Source of the DNA: Arenibaculum pallidiluteum
GTDB lineage: Bacteria; Pseudomonadota; Alphaproteobacteria; Azospirillales; Azospirillaceae
Length of the DNA stretch: 64,000 bases
NCBI RefSeq assembly: GCF_017355985.1
Contig: NZ_JAFIQU010000002.1
Location: 558,001-622,000, forward strand
Reading direction: 5' to 3'
The notes under the pieces were generated by a model that saw only the letters and a list, made by a program, of their open reading frames with translations, had not been told where the DNA came from and made no database searches. The translations under genes were made by a program, and so were the position numbers. This document shows, one piece after another, positions 36,509 through 45,724 of the stretch (position 1 is the first letter of the stretch; each line of letters begins with the position of its first letter).

Positions 36509-37399
36509 CTATCGGTTGAAGATCAGCGCGATGCCCCCGACGGTGACCGCGGCGCCGATCCAGCCGCCAAGGGGCGGCCGCCGGCCGGTATAGGCCCACA
36601 GCAGAGGAAGGATCAGCACTGGCGTGGTCGAGGACAGCGTCGAGACGATCCCCGGATTGCCGTCCGACAGGGCCACCAGGACCAGCGTCATCCCGATCCC
36701 CATGCCGAGCATACCGTTGACGGCGACGAGACCGAACAGGCGCGGCGTGACGCCGCAGAAGAGGCCGGACGTGCCGGGCAGCAGCCCCGACACCAGAAGG
36801 CCCGCGCAGGCGACCGCCACGCGCACGCAGCTCGCCGCGATGGGGTCGACGCCGGCCGCCATCACCGGCTTGGCGAGGATCGTGCCCGCCGCCTGGCAGA
36901 ACGCGGCGGCGAGCGCGAAGGCGACGCCGCCGATCAGCCGTCCCTCCAGCCGCTCCACCGCATGCCCATCCCCGGACGGGCGGCCGAAGAAGACGGCGAC
37001 CATGACGCCGCCCGTGCACAGCAGCAGCCCCAGCAGCCCGGCCGGCCCCAGCAGCTCGTCCAGGACGAGCCAGCTCATCAGCGCCGCCATCGGCGCGGCG
37101 GTGGCATAGACAACGGCATTGCGCCGCGGTCCGATCACCTGAAGCCCCCGGAACAGCAGGCTGTCACCGACCAGGATGCCGACGATGCCCGACGCCGCCA
37201 GCCCCAGGAGGTGTCCGGCCTCGAGCGTGCGCCAGGTCCCGAGCGCCAGCGTCACGGCCAGCAGCATGACCAGCACGATCACCATGCGGAGCCGATTGAA
37301 CGAAAAGGCACCGAGGGTACGGACGGGACCGATGGCGATCAGGCCGCCGATCGCCCAGCAGAGGGCGGCCCCGAGGGAAGCGAGGTAGGACACGGTCAT
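36509..37399 (-). CDS. DMT superfamily (EamA) transporter
   Basis: This 296-residue protein has ten predicted helices in two EamA repeats (first repeat about residues 5-135, second about 150-294), with the usual small-residue repeat motifs GPRRNAVVYATAAP and SSTTPVLILPLLWAY. It would export a small metabolite. The substrate is unknown; the ATP-grasp gene downstream may make it. Confidence 0.88.
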   Translation of the reverse strand: MTVSYLASLGAALCWAIGGLIAIGPVRTLGAFSFNRLRMVIVLVMLLAVTLALGTWRTLEAGHLLGLAASGIVGILVGDSLLFRGLQVIGPRRNAVVYATAAPMAALMSWLVLDELLGPAGLLGLLLCTGGVMVAVFFGRPSGDGHAVERLEGRLIGGVAFALAAAFCQAAGTILAKPVMAAGVDPIAASCVRVAVACAGLLVSGLLPGTSGLFCGVTPRLFGLVAVNGMLGMGIGMTLVLVALSDGNPGIVSTLSSTTPVLILPLLWAYTGRRPPLGGWIGAAVTVGGIALIFNR

Positions 37400-37521
37400 G
37401 GCGGCGCAAGCTAGGTGATGGCGCCGCGGGAAACCAATGCCATTCGCGCCGGTCGCGCTGGATCGCGCCGCGGGACGCTTCTAGGCTGCCTTCGGCAGAC
37501 AGGCATTCTGGGAGGCGCAGC

Positions 37522-38187
37522 ATGGACGCGGCATCCTATGTGCTCTACGGCGTGCCCGGCTGGGGGTCGGTGCTGGCCGAGGCGATGCTCGCCTGGTGCC
37601 GGCAGCCGGTGCGGCATGAGGAGGTCGATGGGTTCGATCGCGAGGGCCCCGCCCGCGCGCGGCTGAAGGCCGTCAACCCGCTGGCCCAAGTGCCGGCGCT
37701 GGTCCTGCCGGACGGCACGGTGATGACCGAATCGGCCGCGATCGCGCTGCTGCTGGCCGAGCGGCATCCGGAATCGGGGCTCGCCCCTCCGCCGGGCGCG
37801 CCCGAGCGCCCCGCTTTCCTGCGGCGCCTGGTCTGGCTGGTGGCCAATGTCTACCCGACCTTCACCTTCGGCGACTATCCCGAGCGCTGGTGCGGCGACA
37901 CCGAGGGGCTGCGCGCCGCGGTGGAGGCCCACCGGAAGGAGCTCTGGCGCAGCTTCGAGGCCGATCCGGTCCCGGGGGCAGGCCATGGCCCCTGGGTGCT
38001 CGGCGAGCGATTCTCGGCGCTGGACATCTTCGTTTGCGTGATGACGCGCTGGCGCCCCCGGCGCGCTTGGTTCGCCGCCGAATGCCCGCGCCTTGCCGCG
38101 GTCGCGGCGGCGGCTGACGCCCTGCCGGCGCTGGCCCCGGTCTGGGCGCGAAACTTCGGATCCCCCGGGACCGGGGGATCCGCCTGA
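37522..38187 (+). CDS. Glutathione S-transferase family protein
   Basis: This 221-residue protein has a thioredoxin-fold N-terminal domain with NPLAQVPALVLPDGTVMTESAAIALLLAERHP, whose VP and ES residues bind glutathione, and an all-helical C-terminal domain. The N-terminal catalytic Ser/Tyr/Cys is not obvious (GVPGWGSV). Glutathione can be made by the gshA gene product at 55 kb. The last codons overlap a perfect 12-bp inverted repeat. Confidence 0.88.
   Translation: MDAASYVLYGVPGWGSVLAEAMLAWCRQPVRHEEVDGFDREGPARARLKAVNPLAQVPALVLPDGTVMTESAAIALLLAERHPESGLAPPPGAPERPAFLRRLVWLVANVYPTFTFGDYPERWCGDTEGLRAAVEAHRKELWRSFEADPVPGAGHGPWVLGERFSALDIFVCVMTRWRPRRAWFAAECPRLAAVAAAADALPALAPVWARNFGSPGTGGSA
38157..38182. 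terminator. Perfect 12-bp hairpin at the end of the GST gene
   Basis: CGGATCCCCCGG and CCGGGGGATCCG, separated by GA, form an uninterrupted 12-bp stem in the last codons of the GST gene (encoding SPGTGGS). It lies 40 bp from the convergent peroxiredoxin stop codon. It may end both transcripts, though no U-tract follows on either strand. Confidence 0.5.
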
Positions 38188-38221
38188 ACCGCCAGCGCGT
38201 CCTGGCGCGAGTGTGCGCCCC

Positions 38222-38701
38222 TCAGAGCTGTGCGAGAACCGCGTCGGCGCTGGAGACCTCGAAGGCGCCGGGCTTCTCGACCCAGAGCTGCCTCACGACG
38301 CCGTCCTCGGCGACCAGGGCATAGCGCTGCGAGCGCGTGCCCATGTGGAAGGCCGAGGCGTCGAAATCCAGGCCGAGGGCCTTGGCGAACGCGCCGTTGC
38401 CGTCGGGAAGCATGGTGATTTTGCCGGCGGCGCCACCCTGCTCGGCCCAGGCCTTCATCACGAAGGGATCGTTCACGGCGGTGCAGGCCAGCGCGTAGCC
38501 CTTGGCCAGGAACTCGTCCGCGCGCTCGACGAAGCCCGGCAGGTGGCGGGCCGAGCAGGTCGGCGTGAAGGCGCCGGGAACCGCGAAGAGCACGACCTTC
38601 TTCCCGCCGAAGACGGCGTCGGTGCTGATCTCCTGCGCGCCGGATTCGGTGATGTGCTTGAGCGTGACCGACGGAATGCGGTCGCCGACCTGGATCGCCA
38701 T
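38222..38701 (-). CDS. Peroxiredoxin (Prx5-like / glutaredoxin-dependent type)
   Basis: This 159-residue thiol peroxidase has peroxidatic cysteine C49 in VPGAFTPTCSARHLPGF, the signature of the Prx5 group. It also has NDPFVMKAW and MGTRSQRYALVAEDG. It reduces hydrogen and organic peroxides, probably with glutaredoxin or glutathione as reductant. The ATG at 38701 is fixed by GGGAGAG just upstream. It lies 43 bp downstream of dsbD on the same strand. Confidence 0.95.
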   Translation of the reverse strand: MAIQVGDRIPSVTLKHITESGAQEISTDAVFGGKKVVLFAVPGAFTPTCSARHLPGFVERADEFLAKGYALACTAVNDPFVMKAWAEQGGAAGKITMLPDGNGAFAKALGLDFDASAFHMGTRSQRYALVAEDGVVRQLWVEKPGAFEVSSADAVLAQL

Positions 38702-38744
38702 GTCTCTCCCTTCCTCTTGTTTCCGTGGTTGAACCCGCTGAGCT

Positions 38745-40916
38745 TTATTCCCGGTCGGGGATCGCGGCAAGGCCCGGGGTTGTGCGGCCCGGGGTGGAAC
38801 GGTCGGGCGCGCGGGCGGCGCGGTCGAGCGCATCGAGCACGGCACCCTCGCTCAGCAGCTCCGGCAGGGCGATCCCCTCCGGCGCGCCGGGGCCGTAGAC
38901 GATGTTGAAGGGGATGCCGTAGCGGCCATGGGCCGCCAGGTAGTCGGCGATGGAGGGATCGGGCCGCGTCCAATCCGCCTGCATGGCGACCACCTCGCCG
39001 CCGAACAGCCGGCGGGCCGCCTCGCCGCGGCCGAGGACCAGCGTCTTGTTGGCCTGGCAGGTGATGCACCAGTCGGCGGTCACGTCCACGAAGACGGTCC
39101 GCCCCTCGGCCACCAACGGCGCGATCGCCATGCGGTCGAAGGCGGCCCAGGCTCCGTCGTGAGCGGCACCGGGCCGCCCCGCATCGGAGCTGCCTCCGAG
39201 GACCGCGGGGGCGCCGAAGGCGAGCAGCGCCAGCACCGCCGCGGCGGCGGTGCCGATGCGCCGCCCGGCACCCCGCAGGATCGCCAGCAGCACGAGCGCC
39301 GCGATCATCAGCCCTCCGACCGCCGCGGCCGTCGGCGTGCCCTCCTGCGCGGCGAGCACGGCTAGAAGCCAGAGCCCCGTCAGGGCGAGGGCCACGCCCA
39401 GGACCCGGCGCAGGGTCACCATCCAGCGCCCCGGCCGGGGCAGCAGCCGGGCGATGCCGGGCACCGCCGCGACCAGCAGGTACGGCAAGGCAAGGCCCGT
39501 GCCCAGCGCCGCGAAGACGGCCAGGATCTCCAACGGGCCGCGCGCCAGAGCGAAACCCACGGCGGTGCCCAGGAACGGCGCCGAGCACGGCGTTGCGAGC
39601 AGCGTGGCAAGGGCACCCGTCGCGAAGTTGCCTGCCAGCGACCCGGGGTTCCCGGGATGGGAGCCCAGCGCATCGGCGATGCCGCGCGGCAGCGGCACTT
39701 CGAACAGGCCCCAGAGGTTGGCGGCGAAGGCCGTGACCAGCACGGTCATGAAGACCAGGAAGAGCGGCTGCTGGAACTGGATGCCCCAGCCGACCGCCGC
39801 CCCCGCCGCCTTCAGCCCGGCCAGCGCCGCCGCCAGCGCCAGGAACGAGGCGAGGATCCCCGCTGCCGAGGCCAGGAAGCCCAGACGCACGCGGCCGGGC
39901 GCGGCACCGGCGAGACCGACGGCCGAGGCGAGCTTCAGGGACAGGACCGGCAGCACGCAGGGCATCAGGTTCAGAATGAGGCCGCCCAGCAGCGCCAGCG
40001 CCAGCATTCCGCCCAGGGTGCCGTCCACCGCCACGGGGGCCGCCGCGACGGTCGCGGCCGCCTGGAACTCGGCGGCGCGGCGGCCATCGACCACCGTCAG
40101 GGTCAGCATCCGGCCCGCCAGCGCGGCCAGTTCGGGCGCCTTGCCTGCCGGCGCATGCGCCACCGGAAGCTGCAGCACGACGCGGCGGTTGCCATCCGAG
40201 AAGGACGCCCGCGGCGCTGCGAAGGCAAGATCGACGCCCTCGACGAAGACATCGGGCTCGACCAGCGGCTCGCGCGCCCTCAGGGTGACCGAGAGGGACG
40301 GCGCCCGCCCCGGCGTCAGCACCGCGCCTTCGAGCGACAGCCCCGCCGCCTCGCCACCGACCGGCACCGCGGCCACGGCACGGGCCAGAAGGTTCGCCTC
40401 GTCCGAGGGCCCGGCCGGGCCGGCCGGTAGGTCCAGCGCCAGGTCCAGCCGCCGCGGCACGCAGATGTCGCTGCACACCAGCAGGTCGACCGCGGCCGCC
40501 AGGGACATGGGCTCGCCCGGGGTGGCCGGCACCGCCGCGATGGGGAAGGTGACCTCCCCCGCATAGCCGAAGGTCTCGAGCCCGAACAGCGTGAAACGCT
40601 CGGGTGCCGGCCAGGCGATGCTCGCAGAGGCAAGGTTCCGGGATGCGGCCCAGTCGATGGCCGGCGGCTGCCCCGCATCGCCCGGCGAGCGCCAGTAGGT
40701 CTTCCAACCCGGCGCGAGCCTGACCTGAAGGCCCAGCGGTACCTCCGCCAGCGTGCCGGTCCCCCGTACCGCCGCCACCAGCCGCGCCTCGACCATGTCG
40801 GAGCGCACCCAAGCGCCGGCTGGAGTGGCTCCGGCCGGGGCGGCGGACGCCGTCCCGGCCGGCACGGCCAGGAACAGCAGCAGCAGCAAGGTCAGAATTC
40901 TGCCCAACATGGCCAT
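38745..40916 (-). CDS. DsbD/ScsB-type protein-disulfide reductase
   Basis: This 723-residue protein has a signal peptide (1-25). A periplasmic domain follows with CSDICVPRR (about residue 148). Eight or nine membrane helices carry two conserved Cys-Pro elements (MPCVLPVLSLKL and ATPCSAPFLGT). The C-terminal thioredoxin-like domain has WCITC. It passes electrons from cytosolic thioredoxin across the membrane to periplasmic thiols. The domain make-up is closer to the ScsB/DsbD-alpha form than to classical DsbD. It is followed by the peroxiredoxin gene and diverges from yqgE. Confidence 0.92.
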   Translation of the reverse strand: MAMLGRILTLLLLLFLAVPAGTASAAPAGATPAGAWVRSDMVEARLVAAVRGTGTLAEVPLGLQVRLAPGWKTYWRSPGDAGQPPAIDWAASRNLASASIAWPAPERFTLFGLETFGYAGEVTFPIAAVPATPGEPMSLAAAVDLLVCSDICVPRRLDLALDLPAGPAGPSDEANLLARAVAAVPVGGEAAGLSLEGAVLTPGRAPSLSVTLRAREPLVEPDVFVEGVDLAFAAPRASFSDGNRRVVLQLPVAHAPAGKAPELAALAGRMLTLTVVDGRRAAEFQAAATVAAAPVAVDGTLGGMLALALLGGLILNLMPCVLPVLSLKLASAVGLAGAAPGRVRLGFLASAAGILASFLALAAALAGLKAAGAAVGWGIQFQQPLFLVFMTVLVTAFAANLWGLFEVPLPRGIADALGSHPGNPGSLAGNFATGALATLLATPCSAPFLGTAVGFALARGPLEILAVFAALGTGLALPYLLVAAVPGIARLLPRPGRWMVTLRRVLGVALALTGLWLLAVLAAQEGTPTAAAVGGLMIAALVLLAILRGAGRRIGTAAAAVLALLAFGAPAVLGGSSDAGRPGAAHDGAWAAFDRMAIAPLVAEGRTVFVDVTADWCITCQANKTLVLGRGEAARRLFGGEVVAMQADWTRPDPSIADYLAAHGRYGIPFNIVYGPGAPEGIALPELLSEGAVLDALDRAARAPDRSTPGRTTPGLAAIPDRE

Positions 40917-41042
40917 TAGATTGGTTCCCGAGACCCGACCTTATAGGGGATGCACGCCCGGTACACCGGTACTCTTCGGTGATGCGCTGTTGTGGCTGTG
41001 ATATCCTGGTCCGATCGGGGACCGACAGCGGGGAATTCGCCA

Positions 41043-41618
41043 ATGACCTATGTGTCGCAGAACCCGGACACCCTTGCCGGTCATCTGCTGATCGCCATGC
41101 CCGGCATGCCGGACCCCAGGTTCGCCCGCAGCGTGATCTACCTGTGCGCCCATGGCGAGGAAGGCGCCATGGGGATCGTCGTGAACCGGCTCATGGACGC
41201 CATCACCTTCCACGAGCTGCTGGACCAGCTCGAGATCGAGCCTCCCGGCATCGTGCCCACCGTGCGCGTCCACTTCGGCGGCCCGGTCGAGCAGGCGCGC
41301 GGCTTCGTGCTGCATTCGACCGACTTCGTGCGCGAGGGCTCGCTGGTGATCGACGACGAAGTGGCGCTGACGGCCACGGTCGACATCCTGCGCGCCATCG
41401 CCGAGGGGCGCGGACCGAAGCACCGGCTGTTCGCGCTGGGTTATGCCGGCTGGGGTCCCGGGCAGCTCGACGCGGAGATCCAGGCCAATGGCTGGCTGAA
41501 CGTGCCGGCAGACGCCGCGCTGCTGTTCGACGAAGAGCTCGAAACCAAGTGGGAGCGTGCGATCGCCAAGATCGGCGCCCATCCCGCGATGCTGAGCGGC
41601 GAGGCCGGACACGCCTGA
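41043..41618 (+). CDS. YqgE/AlgH family protein (DUF179)
   Basis: This 191-residue protein has the family hallmarks: [37 protein letters not shown], the FGGPVE motif and [10 protein letters not shown]. The family is widespread and lacks an established biochemical role. The ATG at 41043 gives the standard length. It diverges from dsbD across 126 bp that should contain both promoters. Confidence 0.93.
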   Translation: MTYVSQNPDTLAGHLLIAMPGMPDPRFARSVIYLCAHGEEGAMGIVVNRLMDAITFHELLDQLEIEPPGIVPTVRVHFGGPVEQARGFVLHSTDFVREGSLVIDDEVALTATVDILRAIAEGRGPKHRLFALGYAGWGPGQLDAEIQANGWLNVPADAALLFDEELETKWERAIAKIGAHPAMLSGEAGHA

Positions 41619-41669
41619 GCCGGGCTCGTCCTCAGCGCTCCGTTCCGGCAGTTCCGGCTCGTCCGCGGA

Positions 41670-42008
41670 TCAGGACGCAGCCCAGTGCAGCCGCACCTCG
41701 CCGTCGACGACGGCGATCGGGACGGGCTCCAGCGCCCGGCCCTGACAGGGACCCCAGATGCAGACGCCCGTGGCTGCGTCGAAGGTGGCGAAATGGGCGG
41801 CGCAGAAGACGTGGTCGCGCTTGCGCGGGACCCGGCCGGTGCCGCCATCGAGCGGCACTCCCATGTGCGGGCACAGGTTCTCGTAGGCGAAGATCCCCTC
41901 GCCCGCCTGCAGGAGCAGGATGCCGACCTCCTCCCCCGTGGGGCGGCGGGCCGTCCTGGTCAGCACCTTCCCGCAAGCCAGCTCGTCCACCCGTGCGATC
42001 GCCGTCAC
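41670..42008 (-). CDS. Rieske [2Fe-2S] domain protein
   Basis: This 112-residue single Rieske domain has the two cluster motifs CPH (NLCPHMG) and CxxH (FCAAHFATF). It is followed by GPCQGRALEPVPI, as in the ferredoxin component of oxygenases or NirD-type proteins. The start is GTG at 42008 with AGGAGG eight bases upstream; a longer form from an ATG at 42065 lacks such a site. The oxygenase it might serve is not in the window. Confidence 0.9.
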   Translation of the reverse strand: MTAIARVDELACGKVLTRTARRPTGEEVGILLLQAGEGIFAYENLCPHMGVPLDGGTGRVPRKRDHVFCAAHFATFDAATGVCIWGPCQGRALEPVPIAVVDGEVRLHWAAS

Positions 42009-42144
42009 GCCCTGCCCTCCTGCCGGTCGCCGCGCGGCCGCTGCGGCCCCGCGCTGCCCGAACATAGCGCGCAGGGATTGCACGATCCCCGCGAAGGCCG
42101 GCCCTTCCGGGCCCACCGGTGCAATCGGATGATGTAGGCGGCGC

Positions 42145-42186
42145 GCCGCCCGCAAGGAACCACCGGGTACGGCGCCTGCGGGCGGC
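42145..42186 (-). terminator. Hairpin after the CelD-type acetyltransferase gene
   Basis: GCGGGCGGC and GCCGCCCGC arms (9 bp, 24-base loop) begin directly after the stop codon ending at 42187. An overlapping GGCGGCGCGCCGCC palindrome adds a second possible stem. Confidence 0.4.
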
Positions 42187-43344
42187 TCAGGCCTCGGCCG
42201 CGGCCGCGGCCGGGTCGGGGTGTTGGCCCGGGCGCGGGCGCACCAGGTCGCGCAGCCGGCGAAGCGCCCCCTCGACCCGGAACTTCAGCCGCGGGCGGCG
42301 CAGGTCGATCCAGTAGAGGGTCGGGCCGGGAGAGCCCAGCGACGTCTTATAGCGCTGGCCGCCGGCCATGAAGTCGAAGCTGGACGCGCCGCGCGCGAGG
42401 TGATGCTCGATCGTCATGCGGAAGCAGACGAGGCCGGGCTTGAGCTTGGGGTCCTCCTCGTAGGCGAAGCCGCTGGCATAGTTCCCGACCCAGCCGCCCC
42501 GCGCGAAGTCGTAGAGATAGCCGAGCGTCGTGCCGCCCGCCCGGATCCGAAGCAGCTCGACTTCGCCGCGCGGCAGGCCGCGCGCGATCAGCGCGCGGTG
42601 GAAGCGCCCGAAGAAGGGCGATGCGAAGGCGCCGGCCCTGCCTCGCGCCTCCCAGGTCCGCTGGTGCAGCTCGGCCAGCGCGTCGAGGAAATCCAGCGCC
42701 TCGGGCAGGTCGCGGGCGACCTCGACCGCCAGAGGGCCGCGGGCCTCGTAGAGCCGGCAGGCCCGCCGGAGCTGCTGGCGCGTGTTCGCGCTGAGCCCCG
42801 CCAGATAGTCGCCGCCCGCGGCGCGGACGGCCTCGAGATCCACTGCCGCCGAGGGCTGGACGTCCTCGAGCCGGACCGGCAGGCCGGTGCGCGCCGCCGC
42901 GTCCAGGCAGGCCTGGCCGACGCCGCCCAGGCGCAGCTCGTCCCAGCCGCCGACGCCGGGCGGCAGGTCCCGCCCGGCAGTCAGGTGGTCCAGGAAGGCC
43001 GCCAGCACCTCCGCCTCGCGGCCGGTCTCGGCCAGCAGGCCGTTGTATTCGGCGTAGATCTCGTCGATGCCGGGATCGCCGGTCTCCTGAAGCAGCAGGG
43101 CGTTGCTGCGCAGCCAGCCATGGCGCATCCTCCGCGCGCCCGCGATCAGCCCGAGCCCGACGATGCGTCCTTGGGCCCGCACGCGCACGATCCATGGCGC
43201 GGCGCCCGTTTCGGCAAGCCAGCAGCCGACCCAGGTCCAGCTCGTGAAGAAGGACGGCGTCGCCCGCGCCTCCAGATCGCGCCAGGCGGCCTCTAGGGCC
43301 GCGGGGTCGCCGAGCGGCTCGATGCTGACGCGCATCACCTCCAT
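42187..43344 (-). CDS. CelD/BcsL-type acetyltransferase (GNAT_6)
   Basis: This 385-residue protein has two GNAT-like halves. The second half has QLRRACRLYE...LHQRTWEARG...GYLYDFARGGWVGNYASGFAYEE and DFMAGGQRYKTSLG, as in CelD/BcsL proteins linked to exopolysaccharide and cellulose loci. It may acetylate a polysaccharide precursor. It diverges from the deacetylase gene next door. Two possible ATGs lie three codons apart. Confidence 0.85.
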   Translation of the reverse strand: MEVMRVSIEPLGDPAALEAAWRDLEARATPSFFTSWTWVGCWLAETGAAPWIVRVRAQGRIVGLGLIAGARRMRHGWLRSNALLLQETGDPGIDEIYAEYNGLLAETGREAEVLAAFLDHLTAGRDLPPGVGGWDELRLGGVGQACLDAAARTGLPVRLEDVQPSAAVDLEAVRAAGGDYLAGLSANTRQQLRRACRLYEARGPLAVEVARDLPEALDFLDALAELHQRTWEARGRAGAFASPFFGRFHRALIARGLPRGEVELLRIRAGGTTLGYLYDFARGGWVGNYASGFAYEEDPKLKPGLVCFRMTIEHHLARGASSFDFMAGGQRYKTSLGSPGPTLYWIDLRRPRLKFRVEGALRRLRDLVRPRPGQHPDPAAAAAEA

Positions 43345-43564
43345 GGGTCCGGCACTCCTGGCTTCGGGTTCCAGGCTAAAGGGTTACGGCGGGCGGCAGG
43401 GCCGGGGCAAAGGCTCATGCGCGCGACGGCCGGCGCGATCGGCGCGCCCCGACGGACGGGACCGGTTAACCCGGATGTTCCCTTCAATTGTGGAGAGAGG
43501 CGCTTAGCCTTCCAGCCAAGGGCGCCCCTTTCGGTCGGGCGGCGTCCGGTCATGGAGGAACTCC

Positions 43565-44614
43565 TTGGACGCGCTCAGACAGGCTCTTGAACCGGCCGCC
43601 CTTCCGCCAGGCAGCACGCCCGTCCTGGCGGTGATCGTGGACACTGAAGAGGAGTTCGACTGGTCGAAGCCCTTCTCGCGGAGCGCCGTGGGAGTCGCCT
43701 CGATCCCGGCCCAGGCCTCCATGCAGGCGGTCTTCCGCCGCCATGGCATCGCTCCGACCTACGCCATCGACTGGCCGGTCGCGGCCACCCCCGTCTCCAT
43801 CGCCTTCATGCGCCGCCTGCTGGACCGCGGCGAATGCGAGATCGGCGCGCACCTGCACCCCTGGGTGAACCCGCCGCACGAGGAGACGCTCTCGGCCCCG
43901 AACTCCTATGCCGGCAACCTGCCGCGCGAGCTGGAGCGTCGCAAGATCGACGCGCTGACCCGCCTGATCGAGCGGAACTTCGGGCGTCACCCGCGCCTCT
44001 ACAAGGCGGGGCGCTACGGCATCGGGCCGCAGACGCCCGGCATCCTGGCCGAGCTCGGCTACGAGATCGACGCGAGCGTCGTGCCCCATACGAGCTTCCG
44101 CGGCGACGGCGGGCCCGACTTCCGCGCCGGGCCGGACCGGCCCTTCTGGTTCGGTCCCGGTGACCGGCTTCTGGAGCTGCCGGTCTCGACCGGTTTCGCC
44201 GGCCGCCTGTCCGCCCGCGGCCCCGCGCTGTTCCCCTGGCTCGAAGGGCGGATTGGCCGGACGCTGCGCCTGCCCGGCATCGCGGCCAGGACCGGCCTGC
44301 TGGAGCGCATCCCCCTGACGCCCGAGGGCTGCGGGCTGGAGGACCTGAAGCGGGTCGCGCGCGCCATGCTGGCCGACGGGCACCGCGTCCTGACCCTCTG
44401 CTATCACAGCCCATCCCTCGTTCCCGGACACACGCCCTATGTCCGCGACGAGGCGCAGCTTCGCGCCTTCCTTGCGACCTGCGACGCCTTCTTCGACTTC
44501 TTCGCCAGCGAGGCGGGCGGCCGCTTCGCCACTGCGGCGGAAATCCTCGACGCGTGCCGGGCGGCCCGCGCGGCGCCGGCCGGAACGCCCGAGCCCGCCC
44601 GCCTTTCCGCCTGA
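43565..44614 (+). CDS. Polysaccharide deacetylase family protein
   Basis: This 349-residue protein has a NodB-like TIM-barrel fold: VLAVIVDTEEEFDW (metal-binding Asp region), EIGAHLHPWVNPP (His-x3-His metal site) and LCYHSPSLVPGHTPY. It would remove acetyl or similar groups from a polysaccharide. No upstream ATG or GTG is in frame, so TTG at 43565 is the likely start, with GGAGGA five bases before it. It is followed by the GT2 and flippase genes and is probably co-transcribed with them. Confidence 0.88.
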   Translation: MDALRQALEPAALPPGSTPVLAVIVDTEEEFDWSKPFSRSAVGVASIPAQASMQAVFRRHGIAPTYAIDWPVAATPVSIAFMRRLLDRGECEIGAHLHPWVNPPHEETLSAPNSYAGNLPRELERRKIDALTRLIERNFGRHPRLYKAGRYGIGPQTPGILAELGYEIDASVVPHTSFRGDGGPDFRAGPDRPFWFGPGDRLLELPVSTGFAGRLSARGPALFPWLEGRIGRTLRLPGIAARTGLLERIPLTPEGCGLEDLKRVARAMLADGHRVLTLCYHSPSLVPGHTPYVRDEAQLRAFLATCDAFFDFFASEAGGRFATAAEILDACRAARAAPAGTPEPARLSA

Positions 44615-44636
44615 GCCCAGGACACCGGAGCCATCC

Positions 44637-45701
44637 ATGGCCGATCTCGTCAGCGTCATCATTCCGACCTACAACCGAGCGGACACGCTGACGCGCGCCG
44701 TCGACAGCGCGCTGAACCAGACGCACCGTGCCGTCGAGGCGATCGTCGTCGATGATGGATCGACCGACGCGACGGCCGCGGTGATGGAGCGGCGCTATGG
44801 CGCCGAGCCGCGCGTGCGCTTCATGCGGCAGGACAATGCCGGGGCGCCCGCCGCCCGCAATCGGGCCATGCGCGCCGCGTCCGGGGACTATCTTGCCTTC
44901 CTGGATTCAGACGATGTCTGGAAGCCCTGGAAGCTGGAGCTCCAGCTCGCCTGCTTCCGGGCCTTCCCCGAGGCGGGGATGGTCTGGACGGACATGGAGG
45001 CCATCGATCCGGCGGGACGCGCCTGGGACCCACGCCACCTGCGCACCATGTACGCCGACAGCTACCGCTGGTTCACGCGCGAGCAGCTCTTCCCGAAGCG
45101 CGCCACGCTCGGGGGCGGCCCCTGGGACGCGGCCGGCCCGGCCGAGGCTTGGTGCGGCGAGATCTACTCGCCGATGATCATGGGCAACCTCGTGCACACG
45201 CCCACCGTCCTGCTGCGGCGCGACCGGTTCGAGAAGGTCGGGTTCTTCGACGAGGGCCTGAAGGTCGCGGGCGAGGACTACGAGTACCACCTGCGGACCA
45301 CGCGCGAGGGGCCGGTCGCCTACGTGGACTTGCCGACGATCGAATACCAGACCGGCGTTCCCGGCGCGATCAGCCACCGCTCCCGCGCCATGGCGGCAGC
45401 CTTCCTGGGCACGCTGACGCGCACCCTGGGGCGCGACCGCCACCGCATCGACCTGCCGCCCTGGATGCTGCGCGAGGTGTTCCGCCGCGCGCATGCCTGG
45501 AACGCCGAGGAGGCGGTGGCCGCCGGCGACATCGCCGAGGCGCGGCGCCACTACCTAAAGAGCCTCGCCCACGGCCCGTGGCAGCCCCGCGCCTACGCCC
45601 AGCTCGCCTTGTGCGCGATGCCGCCCGGCATCGCCGACACGCTCCGCGGCGTCTGGCACCGGATGAAGCCGGGCCGGACGGCGCAGCCGCACGGCGCCTG
45701 A
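44637..45701 (+). CDS. Family 2 glycosyltransferase
   Basis: This 354-residue GT-A enzyme has VSVIIPTYNRADTL at the start, VVDDGSTD, and LDSDDVW as the nucleotide-sugar metal site. An E-D-Y segment (VAGEDYEYHLR) is the likely base region. The sugar and acceptor are unknown. It is 22 bp after the deacetylase gene and 23 bp before the flippase gene. Confidence 0.9.
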   Translation: MADLVSVIIPTYNRADTLTRAVDSALNQTHRAVEAIVVDDGSTDATAAVMERRYGAEPRVRFMRQDNAGAPAARNRAMRAASGDYLAFLDSDDVWKPWKLELQLACFRAFPEAGMVWTDMEAIDPAGRAWDPRHLRTMYADSYRWFTREQLFPKRATLGGGPWDAAGPAEAWCGEIYSPMIMGNLVHTPTVLLRRDRFEKVGFFDEGLKVAGEDYEYHLRTTREGPVAYVDLPTIEYQTGVPGAISHRSRAMAAAFLGTLTRTLGRDRHRIDLPPWMLREVFRRAHAWNAEEAVAAGDIAEARRHYLKSLAHGPWQPRAYAQLALCAMPPGIADTLRGVWHRMKPGRTAQPHGA

Positions 45702-45724
45702 GCGCGGCCGGGGAAGGACGCGCC

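Noticed and set aside
38473..41043. Open frame of 856 codons on the - strand over dsbD and the peroxiredoxin gene
   Set aside because: It is a shifted frame of dsbD, Gly/Arg-rich, with no domain; dsbD itself has all its Cys motifs.
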